DNA from: Neurospora intermedia
Lineage: Eukaryota > Ascomycota > Sordariomycetes > Sordariales > Sordariaceae
Length of the DNA: 64,000 nucleotides
Direction of reading: 5' to 3'
Assembly (NCBI GenBank): GCA_037102815.1
Contig: BTPP01000005.1
Location: 1,612,001 to 1,676,000 of the forward strand
In this document: positions 60,508 through 64,000 of the stretch, piece by piece
How positions within the stretch are numbered: position 1 is the stretch's first letter
Layout: the number at the start of each line of letters is the position of its first letter
Program-made: the position numbers and the translations under genes
Notes under the pieces: generated by a model
Told to the model about the DNA's origin: nothing
What the model saw: only the letters and a program-made list of their open reading frames with translations
Databases searched by the model: none

Positions 60508-62236
60508 ATGACGACGTCAACCGTTGCCGCCGCCCTTGGCAAACTTGTGTTCATTGCCGTCGTTACGCTGGTAATCTCAGTCGCGAATGCGCTTAGTTCC
60601 GTGCCAGAGCTTTCGGACTGGGAGCAAGACCAATATCTTACCCTACAACTCACCGTACCTTTAAGTTCAGGTGACGCCAAGCCGATCAGACACCGAGTTG
60701 TCCCATTGACTGAAGCTGTTGGGATGAACCAGTCCGTCATAGCTCGGGAGGTAGGCCACCATCAGACACATATAAAAAGGCATAACTAAAAGTCCAAGTT
60801 TCACTAATGCCCCCAGTTAGTCTATCACAATCAAGGGGACAATGGTTCCTACTGAAGAAGGCGGTTGGCTCGAGTTTATCGACTCCAACAGTATCGCATA
60901 TCTCAACTGCGACAACTCTAACTCAACCTCCTTCTTTGACCAGCTCATGGCCAAGGCACCAAAGGCTATCCTGCTGTTTAGCCTGGCCGGGGCTGGCTGC
61001 AGACGCGACAGCACGGATGACTGCAACTACACTACTATTTTCACCATGACCGACCAAATCGATGCAAGAGACACGCTTAACCTCACAATGTCAGGCAGTT
61101 TAGCCACTATCACTGGGGATTATGAGGAACCTGACGATGATGACGACGAAGATCGAACCGGGCATGGCTCATCGATCGCTATGAACATTCTCTACAGTAT
61201 TACCGGAGTCATTACCCTACTCTTCCTCGCCATTATCGCGACCGGAGCGATCCGAGCCCATCGTTATCCGGAGCGATACGGACCTAGGCCCGGCTACGGC
61301 GGACGGCCTAGTCAAAGCAGAGCCAAAGGGCTGGCGCGTGCAGTGCTTGAAACCTTGCCTATCGTCAAGTTTGGAGAGAAATCCCCAGCCAAGCCGGATC
61401 CCGATTTCCAGCTTGAACAGCAACCCTCTAGGTCGTCACAGGATCCAACGCCACGGGCAAAATTGTCAGCAATCCAAGAGACGGTACCATCTATAGCCAA
61501 ATCTCAAGGACCCATGACTGTGTCGAGTGTGGAGGCATCCGAACAGGCTTCGTCGGCAACAGTCAATGGGGCTCAAACGGGCATGACCAACACAGCCGGC
61601 GACATTGAGAATACGACCTCAGACGACATCAATCTGGGCTGTCCAATTTGTACCGAGGATTTCACGATTGGTGAAGATGTTCGGGTTCTCCCTTGCAACC
61701 ACAGGTACCACCCAGCTTGCGTTGACCCTTGGTTAGTAAATATCTCGGGCACTTGCCCTCTATGGTAGGTTTGGTGAATGTCTTTGACGATGGAAAGCGA
61801 CATACTAACCGTCTGCAGTCGTCTCGATCTTCGACCCCACAGCTCAATCGAAAGCACTACCGGCCCTGGCGATAATCACTCAGTGTCTTTGCCAACAGCA
61901 GCAGGCAACAACGCCCAGCAGCCCGGCATCAGTGGAAGTCCCATGCCAAGCACCACCCCTAGAGAGCGGCGAAGGTCGTTGCGAATTCTTGACTTGCACA
62001 GACTTCGGGCTGCCTCTATCGAAGAACGTATGGAAATCTTGAGAAGACACAGGTCTCAGCAGCAACAACGACGGTCTCTCACTGTCAATGACGATCCTGA
62101 TAACGGCGAATCCGCAGATCCTACTCACCGAGCGAGACTCGCTGAGCGATTCAGAGGCAGATTTAGGGCATCACGGCCTCCAAGTCAGGCGCAGACACAG
62201 CCAACAGAGGTAGATATACCCACGTCCACGCCGTGA
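60508..62236 (+). CDS. transmembrane RING-H2 E3 ubiquitin ligase (PA-TM-RING type)
   Basis: Three exons, 60508-60750, 60821-61764 and 61819-62236, give 534 residues. An N-terminal signal peptide (LVFIAVVTLVISVANA) is followed by a luminal domain of about 180 residues that resembles protease-associated domains (FIDSNSIAYLNCDNSN with KAPKAILLFSLAG). An acidic stretch (EEPDDDDDEDR) leads to one TM helix (ILYSITGVITLLFLAIIATG, about residue 215). The cytosolic part has a disordered linker and a RING-H2 finger: CPICTEDF, LPCNHRYHPACVDPW and TCPLC. The last Cys codon is split by intron 2, so the finger is complete only after splicing. The tail is Arg-rich. PA-TM-RING ligases act in endosomes, vacuole or Golgi; the substrate is unknown. 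Exon 2 must begin at 60821, because an in-frame TAG ends directly before it. Confidence 0.92.
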
Positions 62237-64000
62237 AGCTCGGCTCTCAGAGGGATGGTGTTGTACTTGGAGGAATGACATGTGGAGTATAATGTCCAAT
62301 ACGTTGCCAATCAAGCGAGCGCGTCACTTCCGGCTTTTTTCTTCTTTTTTTTTTCTTTCTTTCTTCTTTTTTTTTTTTTGGTTGGTTGGTTATCTTTCCT
62401 TGAAAATGCCGGGTACACTTGAGTTGAGTTTTTGATACCACACATAGACGGGTCAAAGTTGCACTTGCGTCTTGTTCAATTTTCCTACTGGTATGGTTCA
62501 TGTCAAGGGTAGGACATAATACCTCGGTGCATTTCAACGCCTTTTTGGGTATGGATTGGAAGTATAAAAACAGGTTATGTATGTTTATCTGGAGGCTGCC
62601 GAGAAACAAAAAGCATGTGGTTGTTGCGCTTCGGGCCTCTCAAGATCTGCCCGCCTAAGCCGGCTCAACAGAACGGGATGGGCAGAACAAAAAAGTACCG
62701 ACCTTTGGAAACGGACAGAACAAACAAATGGATGACTTGGGTTGGTACGCATGAATAGGTAGCTATAATTATGTTCATCGTTAGCAATACAAGTTCTATT
62801 CGAAAGGTACTGATCCATCAGACAGATAGGCAGTCCTCTTTGCGACAACAGGAAACAGCGCGATTGGTGCAGTAGCCAAGTACATCACTCTGCTTGTAGG
62901 TTGAACTCCCTACATATGAATATAGTATCCAACCTCTTTCCAGAGACCTACTCTGGGGGTAAAAGTTCAGAATAGAAGTCATCACTGCACATTGGTCTTT
63001 TCTCCTCCTCCGCTGCCTGCTTTCTTTGCCCCTTTTCCATTGATGATCTGCTACTATAGGTAGTTTTAGGTTTCCAAGACGGTTAAAGTGACGATGAAGC
63101 AACTCGTCAGTCCTATTCTCACCCGCATAAACACCTCGAAGGTTTATCGAGAATCCACGGTTGACGCGTGGCCGCGGAAACAGCAAGGGAATGATTCATT
63201 CTTTGTCTCAATTTCATCGAACTCTCGCCACCAACCTGGAGAGGATGAAACACGATGACCGCTTTCATCCATTAACCCGCCACATCTGTTACACATAACT
63301 GTACCTACCTTACCTACTAGTAGCTTCCTTCCTACTGGGTTCGTTCCAAGTTACTGGCAACCACGAAATCTAGCGTAAGTGATTTCCCTCCATCTTCGGC
63401 AGTAGCTGCTGCTGCAACTACAGAAGAGGGAGTGCAGCAACATGACACCTTTGCAGTGGGATACCAACCTAACCTAACCTACCCAAGCTGGTTTATGGTC
63501 GTGCCTGCCTGTGGTTACACATTCCGAGCATCTGAGGTGGTACGCTTCTGGAACTATCAGGGGTATCGAGAGACAAGTGGTGGTTCAGCTCCGTGGATGC
63601 TGCCCTGGGTATCGTGAAAGAAATGGTAAGCTGGGAAACTGTTGGGGTTTGGAGGATTACTCATGGCGGTTCGATATGGCAATCGTGCTTCTTGTCGAAC
63701 ATGAATGAACGGTTCATACACTTATAGCTAGGAGGGATGGTGGCTAACATGGGTTGTAGCTAAGGAGTCCCTCAATATTCTTTCTTTCTTTCTACCTAGG
63801 TGTGTGTATACTCCAGTGTCAATCAGTGGAGGCTGGGCGATAAGACTGTAGGCGCCCAAGGTGAGACTCGGCATCTTAAATCGAGATGTAGGCCTGGCAA
63901 GGAAAAGTCGAAGTATGTGAGGTGCAGTGGAGGTACTTACCTAGGCTCTCCAGGGGCTGCAGATTTGGCATCCACCTGCAAGAACAGAACAGCGACTTCC
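62237..64000. other. intergenic region at the right edge
   Basis: This holds the 3' flank of the RING gene, with T-rich runs at about 62335-62380, and further non-coding DNA to the window edge. TACCTACC motifs occur at 63303-63320. No gene is supported. Confidence 0.5.

Overview
The window comes from a filamentous ascomycete, most likely a Sordariomycete of the Neurospora/Sordaria kind. The genes have short introns (about 50-150 bp) with GTRNGY-like donors and CTRAY-like branch sites. Codon use is C-ending and GC-rich, and TACCTACC-type motifs are scattered between genes. One strongly A+T-rich, TpA-dense island carries transition-type damage in repeats, as expected from repeat-induced point mutation (RIP).

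The first 34.6 kb is ordinary single-copy genome with eleven genes that I can support: pcf11 (-), a four-TM membrane protein (-), a SERF/4F5-like small protein (+), a secreted cupredoxin-like protein (-), an SMN homologue with a YG box (-), an FGGY carbohydrate kinase with a 5-nt first coding exon (+), the nucleoporin nic96 (+), an aldo/keto reductase-like protein (-), a Gfo/Idh/MocA dehydrogenase (+), the tRNA wobble-uridine methyltransferase trm9 (+) and a Myb/SANT protein (-) whose 5' end I could not resolve. They are unrelated housekeeping genes and I see no cluster.

From 34.6 to 41.3 kb there is normal-composition DNA with no gene I can support. It includes a run of 45 G.

From 41.3 to 56.9 kb lies the RIP island. 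It is framed by two near-identical copies of a 69/73-bp sequence in inverted orientation, each holding a (CA)n tract. Inside are (a) remains of a Tc1-type DD34E transposase (+) on the left, (b) an 11.2-kb Ty3/gypsy chromovirus fossil (-) with 339-bp LTRs and a 5-bp target duplication TTTAT, and (c) an unidentified Lys-rich coding trace (-) on the right. The LTR element interrupted (a)+(c), which were once contiguous. It also carries a long extra coding trace between the chromodomain and its 3' LTR.

Right of the island the ordinary genome resumes. The tubulin cofactor alf1 (+) starts only about 170 bp beyond the inverted repeat, and a signal peptide-TM-RING E3 ligase gene (+) follows. The rest is intergenic. 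Exon coordinates were worked out by hand from splice consensus and reading frame; no database search was possible.
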